64,000 nt of DNA from Cutibacterium namnetense (GCF_001642025.1 NZ_LWHO01000001.1:530573-594572), one strand, 5' to 3'. Shown: positions 1 through 8,767, counted from the first letter of the stretch. Program-made: numbers and translations. The notes: a model not told the origin generated them from the letters alone.

Positions 1-573
1 ATCGTCGAGCGCATCAAGCGCATCCCCTTCTCCATGCGGGAGAGGTCTGGTGTCGGCGAGAAGCGCAGGGCCTCCTGGCAGGCATCCGCCGATGCGGCGA
101 TCACGGCCTTCGACGAAGGGGCTCGCACTGTTGCCCTGGCCACCGTCGGCGATCCGACGGTCTTTTCCACCTTCACCTACCTGCGCGCCAACGTCGAGGA
201 GAGACTCCCCGACGTCAGCGTCGAGCTGAGCCCAGGTATCACCGCCATGCAGGCCCTGTCGGCGGCGTCCGGGCGCCCGCTGGTGGAGGGCAAGGAGGTC
301 CTGGCCCTCGTCCCCGCCACCGTCGGGATGGAAAAACTTGGCCAGGTCCTCGACCTCGTCGACTCAGTGGCGATTTACAAGGGGGGACGCAAACTCCCAG
401 ACGTTGTCGAGCAGCTGCGGCAGCGGGATCGTCAGGCTGTCATCGGCACCGACGTCACGCTGGAGTCCGAGCAGATCGTCACCCTCGGTGAGGTCGCTGA
501 TACTCAGGCTCTGCCGTACTTCTCGACCGTCCTCACCACTCCAGAGCGCACCATCACGGGAGGAAAACTGTGA
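1..573 (+). CDS. cbiL: Precorrin-2 C20-methyltransferase (CbiL/CobI), 5'-truncated by the window
   Basis: Uses S-adenosylmethionine to methylate C-20 of (cobalt-)precorrin-2 in the cytoplasm. The reading frame is open from base 1, so the start lies outside the window. About 190 C-terminal residues remain of a family length near 240. Seen in sequence: the GDPTVFSTF loop and the PGITAMQA segment typical of the tetrapyrrole methylase SAM site. The stop overlaps the GTG of the next gene by four bases, which suggests translational coupling. This is the first visible member of a tight four-gene corrin-ring cluster; its promoter and any leader riboswitch are out of view. Assignment to the C20 enzyme rather than another methylase rests on overall similarity and context. 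Confidence 0.9.
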   Translation: MVERIKRIPFSMRERSGVGEKRRASWQASADAAITAFDEGARTVALATVGDPTVFSTFTYLRANVEERLPDVSVELSPGITAMQALSAASGRPLVEGKEVLALVPATVGMEKLGQVLDLVDSVAIYKGGRKLPDVVEQLRQRDRQAVIGTDVTLESEQIVTLGEVADTQALPYFSTVLTTPERTITGGKL

Positions 574-1541
574 ACGAACCTCAAGCTGCACGACCCACTC
601 AGCACGCCTCTGAGAGGGTCTTGGAGGATCTGGACCACAACGCCATCGAGCCGCCTCCGGTACCGTGGCGGGAGATCCCCGAGGGAGCAGGCAGGGTCGT
701 TTTCGTCGGTGCCGGACCGGGCGCTCCGGACCTGGTGAGCCTGCGCGGAGCCCGTGTCATTGAGACCGCTGACATCATCATCTGGGCCTCCAGCCTCGTT
801 CACCCCGACATGGTGGCCCGTCACAAGGCGGGAGCCGAGCTCATTGACTCCGCCTCCATCCCGCTGGAGGACCTCGAGCCCCTCTACACCCGCGCCCGTG
901 ACGAGGGGCTGGTGGTGGCGAGGGTCCACACCGGTGACCCGTCCATCTATGGCGCCACCGCCGAGCAGCGCGACCTGTGTCGTCGCATCGGTATCGACTT
1001 CGAGACCATCCCGGGCATCTCGGCCTTCTCGGCCGCTGCCGCCCGGATGGACGTCGAGATCACCGTCCCAGAGGTATCCCAGTCACTCGTCCTCACCCGA
1101 CTGGAGGGCGGGCGGACCCCCATGCCCGACGGGGAAACCGTCGCCTCCTTCGCCCGTCACGGTGCGACAATGGCGATCTACCTTTCCGCGGCCCGTAACA
1201 AGGCTCTTCAGGATGCCCTGCTGGAGGGAGGCTACCTGCCCGAGACTCCCTGCATCATCGGGTACGCGGTCAGCTGGCCCGAGGAAATCATGTTCCGCTG
1301 CGACCTGGCCCACCTCTCGGAGACGATGCGCAACCACAAGCTGTGGAAGCACGCCGTCGTCCTCGTCGGACCGGCCCTGGCAGAGGGCCCGATCAAGACT
1401 CGCAGTCACCTCTACCACCCCGGTTTCCGTCACGAATACCGCGGAGCTGACGCCCAGGCCCGCGCTGACCTCAAGGCCCACGGCACTCGCGGCGTCTACG
1501 ACCAGAACCCCACGAACTCCGACACGAAGGACAATTCATGA
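570..1541 (+). CDS. cbiF: Precorrin-4 C11-methyltransferase (CbiF/CobM)
   Basis: Transfers a methyl group from S-adenosylmethionine to C-11 of (cobalt-)precorrin-4. The 323-residue protein has a roughly 40-residue N-terminal extension, then the tetrapyrrole methylase core: the GAGPGAPDLVSLRGA loop near residue 50, HTGDPSIYGA near 118, and PGISAFSAAAA near 145. The GTG start at 570 overlaps the stop of cbiL, and its own stop overlaps the ATG of cbiEGH (ATGA), so the three are almost certainly co-translated. CbiF enzymes are usually near 250-260 residues; the surplus here is the N-terminal leader and a C-terminal tail after the core. Confidence 0.93.
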   Translation: MNEPQAARPTQHASERVLEDLDHNAIEPPPVPWREIPEGAGRVVFVGAGPGAPDLVSLRGARVIETADIIIWASSLVHPDMVARHKAGAELIDSASIPLEDLEPLYTRARDEGLVVARVHTGDPSIYGATAEQRDLCRRIGIDFETIPGISAFSAAAARMDVEITVPEVSQSLVLTRLEGGRTPMPDGETVASFARHGATMAIYLSAARNKALQDALLEGGYLPETPCIIGYAVSWPEEIMFRCDLAHLSETMRNHKLWKHAVVLVGPALAEGPIKTRSHLYHPGFRHEYRGADAQARADLKAHGTRGVYDQNPTNSDTKDNS

Positions 1542-4114
1542 TTCGCGTCCACGGATATCTCGGTACCATTTCCGACTCCTTGCGTCAGGAGGTCGCCGAT
1601 GCTGACCTCGTCGTCGGAGGTCAGCGTCACCTTGACGCCCTCAACGTTCCCGACGAGAAGCGTCAGAAGCTCGGCCTCATCGGCCCTGCCGTCGAGCGAG
1701 TTCAGTCCCTGCCCGGCGACGCCAACGTCGTTGTCATCGCCTCCGGTGACCCGCTCTTCTTCGGTGTGGTGCGACGTATCCGCCAGGCCGGTCTCAAGGT
1801 CGAGGTCGTGACGGCCCCGACCTCCTTGCAGGCTGCTTTTGCCGCCGTGGCCCTGCCCTGGGACGACGCCCAGTTCGTCTCCTCACACTCCAAGGACATC
1901 GAGACCGCCATCCGGCTTGCCAAGATCCATCCCAAGGTGGGCGTGCTGACAGCCCCCAACCGAGGCCTGGCGGAATTGGTCGACGGGCTCGCGGGTCGCG
2001 GCAAGACCTTCGTCCTCGCTGAGAGGATCGGTGAGGAGGGCCAGCGGGTGCGTGTCCTCGACGAGGAAGCAGCCAGGGCCGTCATTGCTGACGCGGACAT
2101 CCTCAGCCCCAACGTCGTGCTGGTCCTCGAGCATCATCCGGACTCCCCGGCGGCCCTGGGCATCAACCCGGAGCTGGCCGGTGACGTCAACGTCAATGCT
2201 CCCGAGGCCCCCCAGCCCGGCGTCGACACCAACCCCGACGGTTCCGACCGTGATCCGATCATCGGACAGATCATCAACTCCGACGCCGCCGCAGCCCATG
2301 CCGAGGCCATCGACCACGCCCTCAAGCGTGAGACGAAAAAGTACGTCGGGTCATCGCGCACCGGCCTGGCCGCAGCGTGGGGGGAGTGCGATCTCATCAT
2401 TTCCCACCTGGCTTTGGGCGCTACCACGCGGATCATCGCCCCGCTACTTGAGTCTAAGAAAACCGACCCGGGAGTGGTTGTCGTTGACGAGGCTGGACGC
2501 TTCGCCATCCCGTTGGTGGGTGGGCACGTCGGTGGAGCCAACGAACTCTCCCGCACCATCGCCGAGGCTCTCGGCGGCACCGCCGTCGTGTCCACCGCCA
2601 CCGACTCCCTCGGTGTCCCGGCCCTCGATCAGCTCGGCTGGGCCTACGAGGGTGACGTCGCCGGGGTGACCGGATCGATCATCGCCGGACGCCCGGTGCT
2701 GGTCATCCGCGAACAGCCCTGGCCGCTGCCCCCACTGCCCAAGAACGTCACCGAGGATGCTGAATCCCCGGTCGCCCGAATCATCGTCTCCGAGCGGGTC
2801 GCAGAGCGAATTCGGACTGACCATGGTGACGACCTGCCCACCGTCGTCCTGCACCCGAACTGCCTGGTCGTCGGGATGGGATGTAACAAGGGCACCGAGG
2901 TCGAACCGCTGCGAGAGCTTCTCGAGAAGACCCTCGCTGACAACGGTCTGGCTCTTGGATCGGTCACTCGTCTGGTCTCCCACGAGGTCAAGGCCGGTGA
3001 GCTCGGTCTCGTGAAGCTGGCGAATCAGCTCGGCGTCGATTACCGCACCGAGTCCGCGGAGGAGCTGGCCGCCCAGGATGTCCCGACTCCCTCCGACGTC
3101 GTCGCACGCGAGGTCGGCACACCGAGTGTCAGCGAGGCTGCCGTGCTGTGCCAGGGAGCCGAGCTGCTGGTCCACAAGACCAAGACTCCCGAGGCCACCT
3201 GCGCCGTCGGTCGCATCCCGGCTCGTGGTCACCTCTCGGTCGTCGGCCTCGGGCCCGGCTCGCGAGATCTTCTCACCCCGCGCGCCGTCGATGCCATCCG
3301 CAATGCCACCTTCATAGCGGGTTATGCCCCCTACGTCCGTCAGATCCGCGACCTGGTGCGTCCGGGTGCCACAATCCTGGCCACCAAGATGGGCACCGAG
3401 GAGGAGCGCACCCAGGCGGCCATTGACGCGACCCGCGACGGTCGCAACGTGGCTTTCGTGTGCGGCGGCGACCCGGCCATCTATGCCATGGCCTCCCCGA
3501 CCCTGGAGATGGGCACCGATGGCATCGACGTCGAGATCGTTCCCGGTGTCACCGCCGAGCTCGCCATCTCGGCGATCCTCGGTGCTCCGCTGGGCCATGA
3601 TCACGCCACGATCAGTCTCTCGGACCTGCACACCGACTGGGATCTCATCCTCAAGAGGGTGAGAGCGGCTGCCGAGGGGGATCTCGTCACCACCTTCTAC
3701 AACCCGCGTTCACGTACCCGAACCCACCAGCTTCCCGATGCCTTGGCGATCATGGCCGAGCACCGTCCACCCACCACCCCGGTGGCCTTGGTCTCCCACG
3801 CTGAGCGTCGCCAGCAGCAAGTGATCATGTCCACCCTTGAAGAGTTCAAGCCCGAGTGGTGCGGCATGACGACTCTGGTGGTTGTTGGCTCGACGACGAC
3901 CAAGTACGTCAGCTCCGGGGACGGCCGACGCCTCATGGTCACCCCGCGTGACTACCACTGGATGGACGGGCACGTCTCTGGTGAGGCTCGCAAGAACTAC
4001 ACCCACAAGGACCTGCCCAAGGCCGACGAGGAAACTTACCTTTCCAAGCCTCCGGTCCAGTCGACTCGCATGCCTGAGTTCACGAAGGACACCGACACAA
4101 AGGATTCGAAATGA
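1538..4114 (+). CDS. cbiEGH: CbiE-CbiG-CbiH fusion: three corrin-ring enzymes in one chain
   Basis: An 858-residue protein with three successive enzymes. Residues about 1-205 are CbiE, the C5 methylase part of precorrin-6Y methyltransferase (ASGDPLFFG motif). A charged linker follows, then about 268-560 is CbiG, cobalt-precorrin-5A hydrolase, with GGHVGGANELSR in its N-terminal half and GMGCNKGTEVEPL in its C-terminal half. Residues about 563-815 are CbiH, cobalt-factor III C17-methyltransferase (VVGLGPGSRDLLTPRA, CGGDPAIYAMA, PGVTAELAISA). CbiG marks the anaerobic, early-cobalt route. The CbiT decarboxylase usually paired with CbiE is a separate minus-strand gene at 15726-16322. Such a fusion is established for Propionibacterium freudenreichii. 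Overlaps both neighbours by four bases. Confidence 0.95.
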   Translation: MIRVHGYLGTISDSLRQEVADADLVVGGQRHLDALNVPDEKRQKLGLIGPAVERVQSLPGDANVVVIASGDPLFFGVVRRIRQAGLKVEVVTAPTSLQAAFAAVALPWDDAQFVSSHSKDIETAIRLAKIHPKVGVLTAPNRGLAELVDGLAGRGKTFVLAERIGEEGQRVRVLDEEAARAVIADADILSPNVVLVLEHHPDSPAALGINPELAGDVNVNAPEAPQPGVDTNPDGSDRDPIIGQIINSDAAAAHAEAIDHALKRETKKYVGSSRTGLAAAWGECDLIISHLALGATTRIIAPLLESKKTDPGVVVVDEAGRFAIPLVGGHVGGANELSRTIAEALGGTAVVSTATDSLGVPALDQLGWAYEGDVAGVTGSIIAGRPVLVIREQPWPLPPLPKNVTEDAESPVARIIVSERVAERIRTDHGDDLPTVVLHPNCLVVGMGCNKGTEVEPLRELLEKTLADNGLALGSVTRLVSHEVKAGELGLVKLANQLGVDYRTESAEELAAQDVPTPSDVVAREVGTPSVSEAAVLCQGAELLVHKTKTPEATCAVGRIPARGHLSVVGLGPGSRDLLTPRAVDAIRNATFIAGYAPYVRQIRDLVRPGATILATKMGTEEERTQAAIDATRDGRNVAFVCGGDPAIYAMASPTLEMGTDGIDVEIVPGVTAELAISAILGAPLGHDHATISLSDLHTDWDLILKRVRAAAEGDLVTTFYNPRSRTRTHQLPDALAIMAEHRPPTTPVALVSHAERRQQQVIMSTLEEFKPEWCGMTTLVVVGSTTTKYVSSGDGRRLMVTPRDYHWMDGHVSGEARKNYTHKDLPKADEETYLSKPPVQSTRMPEFTKDTDTKDSK

Positions 4115-5382
4115 CCGATCCCCTCGCCAGTGGGACTCCACTGGTCATTGCTGCCCACGGCACTCGCGATAAGTCAGGTGTGGCTGAGTGCCGTGCCTTG
4201 GCCGAACGCATTGCCGGCAAACTACCCGGCATCCCAGTGGAACTGGGATTCGTTGAGCTCGCTGAGCCTGGCATCCCGGAGGCTGTCCGTGCTGCCGTCG
4301 CTCAGGCCCCCAAGAAGCCCGAGGAAGCTGACGGTGACGAGGAGCCGGCAGCCGCCGTTGTCGTTCCGCTGATGTTCAACACCGGCGGTCACGTCCGCGA
4401 GGACATTCCGGAGGCGATTGATGAGGGTCGAGGGGACGCTCGGGTGGTGTATTCTGCTCCGCTACTGCCGGATGTCCGGATGCGCAAGGCTCTCAGCCGC
4501 CGTCTTAGCGAGACCCTCGCCGCAGGCGAAGGACGCGAGGAGTGGCGTTCTCGCGACACCGCCGTGGTGTTGGTGGGGCGCGGTGCCCTGGTGCCGGACG
4601 CTAACGCCTCCCACTACACCTTGACGCGAATGTTTTGGGAGGAAAACGACCTGTCGCGGGTCGAGCCGGCTTTCATCCAGGTGACCCGTCCGTCGGTTCC
4701 GGAAGCCCTGTCTGCCTTAGCTGCACAGGGGGCCGACCAGATTGTCGTGCAGGGTAATTTCCTGTTCCCAGGCTTGCTGCATGTATGGATGACTGAGCAA
4801 GTGGAAGCTTGGCAGGCTAGCCACCCCGGAGTCGAGATCCGTATTGCCCCGGTGATCGGTGACTGCGATGAAGTCGCAGACGTCGTCGTTGATCGTTACC
4901 GTGAGCCCCTTGACGAAGTCGGTCTGGGGGAGGGGGCTCCGGTCTATATGTCGGGCCTGAGGCTGCAGGGGCGCAAGGTGCTGGTCGTTGGTGCTGGACA
5001 CGTGGCCGAGCGTCGCGTGGTGCGGTTGTTGGAGGCTGGCGCGGACGTTCATGTGGTAGCCCCAAACTCCGGTATCCAGCTCACCCGGATGTCCCGTAAA
5101 GGACTGGTCAATCTGGAGCGGCGGGCCTTCCAGGTCGAGGACCTCGATGGGGTCTGGTTCGTCCAGGCACTCACCAACGATCCTGAGGTCAATGCCCTGG
5201 TGGCCCAGGAGGCTGACAGTCGGGGCATCTTCTGCGTGCGCGGTGACAAGGGTCGTAAGGGTAGTGCCTTTACCCCGGCCACTCAGCGGGCCGGCGGTAT
5301 GACGGTCAGCGTCGTCGGTGATCGCACCCCACGTCGCTCCGCCAGACTTCGTGACGAAGTGCTGCGCGCTCTGCAGGGCTGA
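4111..5382 (+). CDS. cbiX: Sirohydrochlorin cobaltochelatase CbiX fused to precorrin-2 dehydrogenase
   Basis: A 423-residue two-enzyme fusion. The N-terminal ~280 residues are a long two-repeat CbiX chelatase: AAHGTRDKSG near residue 12 supplies the conserved histidine, and a second half begins around VVLVGRGALVPDA. The C-terminal ~135 residues are a Met8/CysG-B-like NAD-binding domain (GRKVLVVGAGHVAERRV near 286) that oxidises precorrin-2 to sirohydrochlorin. The fusion therefore joins two consecutive steps: oxidise precorrin-2, then insert cobalt. CobA (19569-20345) supplies the substrate. The ATG overlaps the cbiEGH stop (ATGA). The C-terminal part lacks the helical dimerisation tail of full siroheme synthases and stops soon after the TPRRSARLRDEV segment. 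Confidence 0.9.
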   Translation: MTDPLASGTPLVIAAHGTRDKSGVAECRALAERIAGKLPGIPVELGFVELAEPGIPEAVRAAVAQAPKKPEEADGDEEPAAAVVVPLMFNTGGHVREDIPEAIDEGRGDARVVYSAPLLPDVRMRKALSRRLSETLAAGEGREEWRSRDTAVVLVGRGALVPDANASHYTLTRMFWEENDLSRVEPAFIQVTRPSVPEALSALAAQGADQIVVQGNFLFPGLLHVWMTEQVEAWQASHPGVEIRIAPVIGDCDEVADVVVDRYREPLDEVGLGEGAPVYMSGLRLQGRKVLVVGAGHVAERRVVRLLEAGADVHVVAPNSGIQLTRMSRKGLVNLERRAFQVEDLDGVWFVQALTNDPEVNALVAQEADSRGIFCVRGDKGRKGSAFTPATQRAGGMTVSVVGDRTPRRSARLRDEVLRALQG

Positions 5383-5417
5383 TCCGGTCGTATGACACGT
5401 CGTGGGATTGCCCGACC

Positions 5418-6284
5418 GTGACGGGTGATGGTGCCTATCATCGTCGGGTGATTTCCCACGATCTGCATGCCCTAGGCTTCGACGCTCCTGATCTCGACGC
5501 TCTGGTCAACTCTGCGGCTGAAGCTGGTGCCGTCGGTGTGGAGGATGTCGGCGGATTTGACTTGCTGGCTGCCTACACCGACCCGTCTGGAGCGCGGCTG
5601 GCGCTTATGAAGCAGAAGGGTCATGACGAGATGGAGACGATGGCCTCCGTTGTCGCCCCGACGACCCATCCGGCAGATCTGGTGCGATTCAGCCCAGCGG
5701 TGGCATTGGTCGACATCTATTCCCACGCCGGCCTTGCCTCGATGCTTACCGGGGAATCTGTCCTGAAACTGCCGACGGCGAATCGCACGCACCTGGCGCG
5801 GTTTCTGGCTAACGTTGACGATCCGGTCGAGGTGCCGTTGTGCCCCGAGCCCGGCGATGACACCCCGCGTTTCATCGAGCATCTACGTGTGGGCGCGGTC
5901 GCTAACCAGATGTTGCGAGTTTTTGAATCTGAGGAGGAGTACGGGCGTTCCCACGAGGGCTCGCTAGGAGGTTCCGGAGAGCTGCAGTTCGCCGCTGGGA
6001 CCCTCATTAGCCCGTGGCTTCTCGAGATCAATGCCGGTCGTGCTACCCGTGGCGAGGCTAGCGCCGTCGCTGAGATGACGATGGTGTGCAAGAAGGTCGA
6101 GAAGCGCACGAACGCGCTGACCGGGGTGGACTGGTACCGGATCGTGGGGGACACCTCGATTCCTATGACCCTGGCCGTGCCCGCGAACCTTCCTCGGGTG
6201 CCTCATGAAGGCTCAGTTGTCACCGGACAGGTCGTCCCGGTGGTGTCGACGGGAACCTGGGAGGGTGACGCCCTCTGGGGGTAA
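5418..6284 (+). CDS. Uncharacterised protein downstream of the corrin cluster
   Basis: A 288-residue soluble protein with no signal peptide, membrane segment or motif I recognise. Composition is ordinary and acidic, with two regions that look like independent folds (about 10-130 and 190-285). It follows cbiX after 35 bases on the same strand, so it may share the transcript, but nothing in it suggests corrin chemistry. The GTG at 5418 gives the longest frame. A second in-frame GTG at 5448 is equally plausible, because neither has a clear Shine-Dalgarno sequence. Codon use matches the neighbours, supporting a real gene. Confidence 0.7.
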   Translation: MTGDGAYHRRVISHDLHALGFDAPDLDALVNSAAEAGAVGVEDVGGFDLLAAYTDPSGARLALMKQKGHDEMETMASVVAPTTHPADLVRFSPAVALVDIYSHAGLASMLTGESVLKLPTANRTHLARFLANVDDPVEVPLCPEPGDDTPRFIEHLRVGAVANQMLRVFESEEEYGRSHEGSLGGSGELQFAAGTLISPWLLEINAGRATRGEASAVAEMTMVCKKVEKRTNALTGVDWYRIVGDTSIPMTLAVPANLPRVPHEGSVVTGQVVPVVSTGTWEGDALWG

Positions 6285-6701
6285 GCAATGAGCGGTCCCA
6301 TGTTGCGACGTCCCGCACCTCATCGTCATGACAGGCTGGTCATATTCGCAGTGTGGGAACGTCACACTTCAATTCACACTCCAAGTTTTGCAGTGTGAAT
6401 TGAAGTGTGAGTTGCAGTGTCCGGGGCTTTCCGAGTGTGGATCGTGGCGGACGGTTTCCGGTGGCAGGCAGCGGGATTCCTTCGCGGGCGTCCATGTTTC
6501 ACGTCGAGCGTCCACAGTTGTAGCTGCCTGTCGCGGTGACGCCGGAAGTACGGCTTCGTGCGTCTACCTGATGCGGAGCAGCGGACCTCGGAATCACTCA
6601 GGAACGCGGAGAGGGAATCAAGAGAATCTTCCTGGAAATGCGGGAGATGGTCTTGTCAGGGGCTGTGCGGCATGGAATGGAGGTCCCTGATATCCTTCCA
6701 T
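6285..6701. other. Intergenic region with a long palindrome, no convincing gene
   Basis: The 417 bases between the uncharacterised gene and the riboswitch hold no ORF with plausible codon use. The notable feature is the perfect 19-base inverted repeat at 6362-6410, with further copies of a GCAGTG(T) motif around it (near 6350, 6391 and 6414). A promoter for the btuCDF unit should lie in the right-hand part, but no clear -35/-10 pair could be fixed by eye. Confidence 0.5.
6362..6410. repeat. Perfect 19-base inverted repeat with 11-base loop
   Basis: Left arm 6362-6380 (TCACACTTCAATTCACACT) and right arm 6392-6410 are exact reverse complements around an 11-base spacer. The arms are clearly AT-richer than the surrounding DNA. 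No T-run follows on either strand, so it is not a textbook intrinsic terminator. It could end transcription of the upstream gene, act as an operator, or be a mobile-element footprint. A shorter AGTGTG/CACACT repeat directly upstream shares the left arm. Confidence 0.85.
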
Positions 6702-6852
6702 GAGTCTGCATGGTGTGGCCCCGATGAGGCCGCGGGAACCCGGTGCGATTCCGGGACTGTTGCGCAGCGGTGACGGTGACGATGTCGGCAAAACCACTGG
6801 GAGTGATCCTGGGAAGGGCCGACTGAGGGTGATCCGAAGTCCGAAGACCCCC
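6702..6852 (+). promoter_or_regulatory. Cobalamin riboswitch leading the btuCDF unit
   Basis: Conserved cobalamin riboswitch blocks occur in order: GGGAACCCGGTG near 6754, TTGCGCAGCGGTGA near 6760-6775, AAACCACTGGGAG near 6790, CTGGGAAGG near 6810 and GTCCGAAGACC ending near 6848. Layout and length match the full-length class. The B12-box ACTGT core is less perfect than in the other three copies in this window. It lies about 60 bases upstream of the permease start, so it should lower importer expression when adenosylcobalamin is plentiful. The exact ends are approximate. Confidence 0.85.
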
Positions 6853-6913
6853 ATGTACGGCGTTGTGTCGTCCGGATCTCGCATCAAGGTCCTCGCACCA
6901 AGAAGGAACTGCC

Positions 6914-7978
6914 ATGTCCTCTTCGAGGCGGTCGGTTGAGCGTGACCGCAGGTTGCCGGTGACACCGCTGCTGCTGCTCCTCGTCGTGTTCATCGTCGTC
7001 AGCACCGTCGTCTCGTTGGCCATCGGTTCTGAACCATTGCCGCTGCGTGGAGTCCTTGACACCGTTGGGGCTCGAGTGACCGGCCAACCGGGACCCGATC
7101 CGACGGTCGACGTGATCGTCTGGGACCTGCGTGCCCCGAGGGCACTACTGGCGGTCATCGTTGGGGCCGGTCTCGCCCTGGCCGGAAGTGGCATGCAGAC
7201 TTTGGTGCGCAACCCGTTGGCTGACCCCTATCTGCTGGGCGTGTCGGCTGGCGCGAGCGTTGGAGCAACCGCGGTCATCGCTTTGGGGATGTTCTCTTCG
7301 TGGGGGACTCACCGCCTCACTCTTGGTGCCCTTGCTGGGGCCTTGGCGGCGGCTGCACTGGTTTATCTCATCTCGATGGCGCAAGGTGGGATGACGCCGC
7401 TGCGGTTGGTGTTGTCGGGTGTGGTGCTGTCCTCGGCGTTCTCGGCGTTGGCGAGTTTCCTCGTCTTCCGGAGTCCTGACCCGCGCGCGGCGCAGTCGGT
7501 GCTGTTCTGGATGCTGGGGTCGGTTGCGGGTGCCACCTGGGACAGCCTGTGGGTGGCGGCCCTTGTCACTGTTGTCATCGCCGTGCTCATGATCGCGTTC
7601 TCTGGATGGCTCGACGCCCTGGCAGCCGGCACTGACGTCGCGCGTTCCCTGGGCATACCTGACACGCGCGTCCGCAAGGCGCTGTTCGTCGGTAATTCAG
7701 TGCTCGTCGGAGTGCTCGTGGCCGTTTCCGGCGGCATCGGGTTCGTGGGGCTTGTCATCCCCCACATGGCTCGATTGCTCGTGGGAGCCAGTCATAGGTC
7801 GATGCTCCCAATCGCTGCCGCTGTCGGCAGCCTGTTCCTGTTGTGGGTGGACGTCGGTGCGCGAGTTATTGCGGCTCCGCAAGAAGTGCCCCTCGGCGTC
7901 GTAACCGGATTCATTGGTGCGCCCATCTTCCTGTACCTCATGGGTCGCAGCCAATACCGATTCTCGAGTGAATCATGA
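6914..7978 (+). CDS. btuC: BtuC/FecCD-type ABC importer permease
   Basis: A 354-residue integral membrane permease of the FecCD/BtuC family, with roughly nine to ten hydrophobic segments. Family signatures: PRALLAVIVGAGLALAG near 78, then the RNPLADPYLLGVSAGASVGA-like stretch, and GFVGLVIPHMARLLVG near 275, which contacts the ATPase. The ATG at 6914 is chosen because AAGGA precedes it by seven bases; an upstream in-frame ATG lies within the leader. The stop overlaps the ATPase start. The cobalamin riboswitch upstream implies that cobalamin or another corrinoid is the substrate; the fold alone would also fit iron siderophores. Confidence 0.9.
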   Translation: MSSSRRSVERDRRLPVTPLLLLLVVFIVVSTVVSLAIGSEPLPLRGVLDTVGARVTGQPGPDPTVDVIVWDLRAPRALLAVIVGAGLALAGSGMQTLVRNPLADPYLLGVSAGASVGATAVIALGMFSSWGTHRLTLGALAGALAAAALVYLISMAQGGMTPLRLVLSGVVLSSAFSALASFLVFRSPDPRAAQSVLFWMLGSVAGATWDSLWVAALVTVVIAVLMIAFSGWLDALAAGTDVARSLGIPDTRVRKALFVGNSVLVGVLVAVSGGIGFVGLVIPHMARLLVGASHRSMLPIAAAVGSLFLLWVDVGARVIAAPQEVPLGVVTGFIGAPIFLYLMGRSQYRFSSES

Positions 7979-8766
7979 CGTGTCTTGACGTTCGCAATGT
8001 GCAGTGCCGGATCGGTGATCGCGTCATCGTCGACGACGTGAGCTTCACCGCAGAAGCGGGAAAGCTCACCGCCATTGTCGGGGTCAATGGTGTGGGTAAG
8101 TCCACGTTGTTGCGATCCATCGCCGGCGTCAGAAAGGTCAATGCCGGGGATGTTCTGCTCGATGGGAAGTCTGCGAGCCAGTACACACCCATGCAGCGGG
8201 CTCGGCTCATGGCGTTCGTCGGACAGGAGGAATCTCCTTCCCCGGATCTCCTGCTGGGAGAGATGGTGGCGCTGGGACGCACCCCGCATCGGAAGCCGTG
8301 GCAGGTTGGGCAGCGTTGCGAGCGTGCGATCATTCGTGATGCGTTGGCTTTGGTTGGGTTGGATCATCTGATCGACCGCCGGTGTGACCACTTGTCGGGC
8401 GGTGAACGGCGACGTGCCGTCATCGCTCGTGGACTGGCCCAAGGGGCCGACCTCATTCTGCTGGACGAACCGACTAATCACCTCGATGTGCGGCATCAGT
8501 TGCAGTTGTTGGAGACGCTGCGTGCTAGTGGCCGGACGGTCGTGGCCACTATCCATGACCTCAGCATGGCGGCTTCCCACTTCGATCGCGTGGTCGTCTT
8601 GGCCGACGGTGGGGTCCTCGCCGCGGGACCCGCGCAGGAGGCGCTCAGTCCGTCGAACGTGGCGGCGGCATTCCATGTTGTTGCGCATCATGTCACCACT
8701 CCTGAGGGCAGCCGGGAGCTCGTCTGTACCGCAGCGCTGCCCGAACCCCCCAGAAAGGAAGTCTGA
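7975..8766 (+). CDS. btuD: BtuD-type ABC transporter ATP-binding protein
   Basis: A 263-residue cytoplasmic ATPase that powers the btuC permease. It has Walker A GVNGVGKST near residue 38, a Q-loop in FVGQEES near 82, signature LSGGERRRAVIARGLAQG near 141, Walker B LILLDEPTNHLD and the switch histidine in ATIHDLS. Length and order are those of the iron/cobalamin importer subgroup. The ATG overlaps the permease stop (ATGA), so the two are translationally coupled. The substrate-binding lipoprotein gene follows after one base. Confidence 0.93.
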   Translation: MTCLDVRNVQCRIGDRVIVDDVSFTAEAGKLTAIVGVNGVGKSTLLRSIAGVRKVNAGDVLLDGKSASQYTPMQRARLMAFVGQEESPSPDLLLGEMVALGRTPHRKPWQVGQRCERAIIRDALALVGLDHLIDRRCDHLSGGERRRAVIARGLAQGADLILLDEPTNHLDVRHQLQLLETLRASGRTVVATIHDLSMAASHFDRVVVLADGGVLAAGPAQEALSPSNVAAAFHVVAHHVTTPEGSRELVCTAALPEPPRKEV

Positions 8767-8767
8767 A

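Noticed and set aside
754-1605. Plus-strand frame of 283 codons overlapping cbiF and cbiEGH
   Set aside because: Ser/Pro/Arg/Thr-rich shadow in another frame of two strongly supported genes.
2444-3631. Long minus-strand frame (395 codons) opposite cbiEGH
   Set aside because: It lies entirely within the well-supported fusion gene, is low-complexity in Gly/Asp/Arg, and has no domain; it is a GC-bias shadow.
8384-8767. Long N-terminal extension of the BtuF-like protein
   Set aside because: The frame is open through the ATPase gene, but a lipoprotein signal with lipobox begins at GTG 8768 after a good ribosome-binding site.
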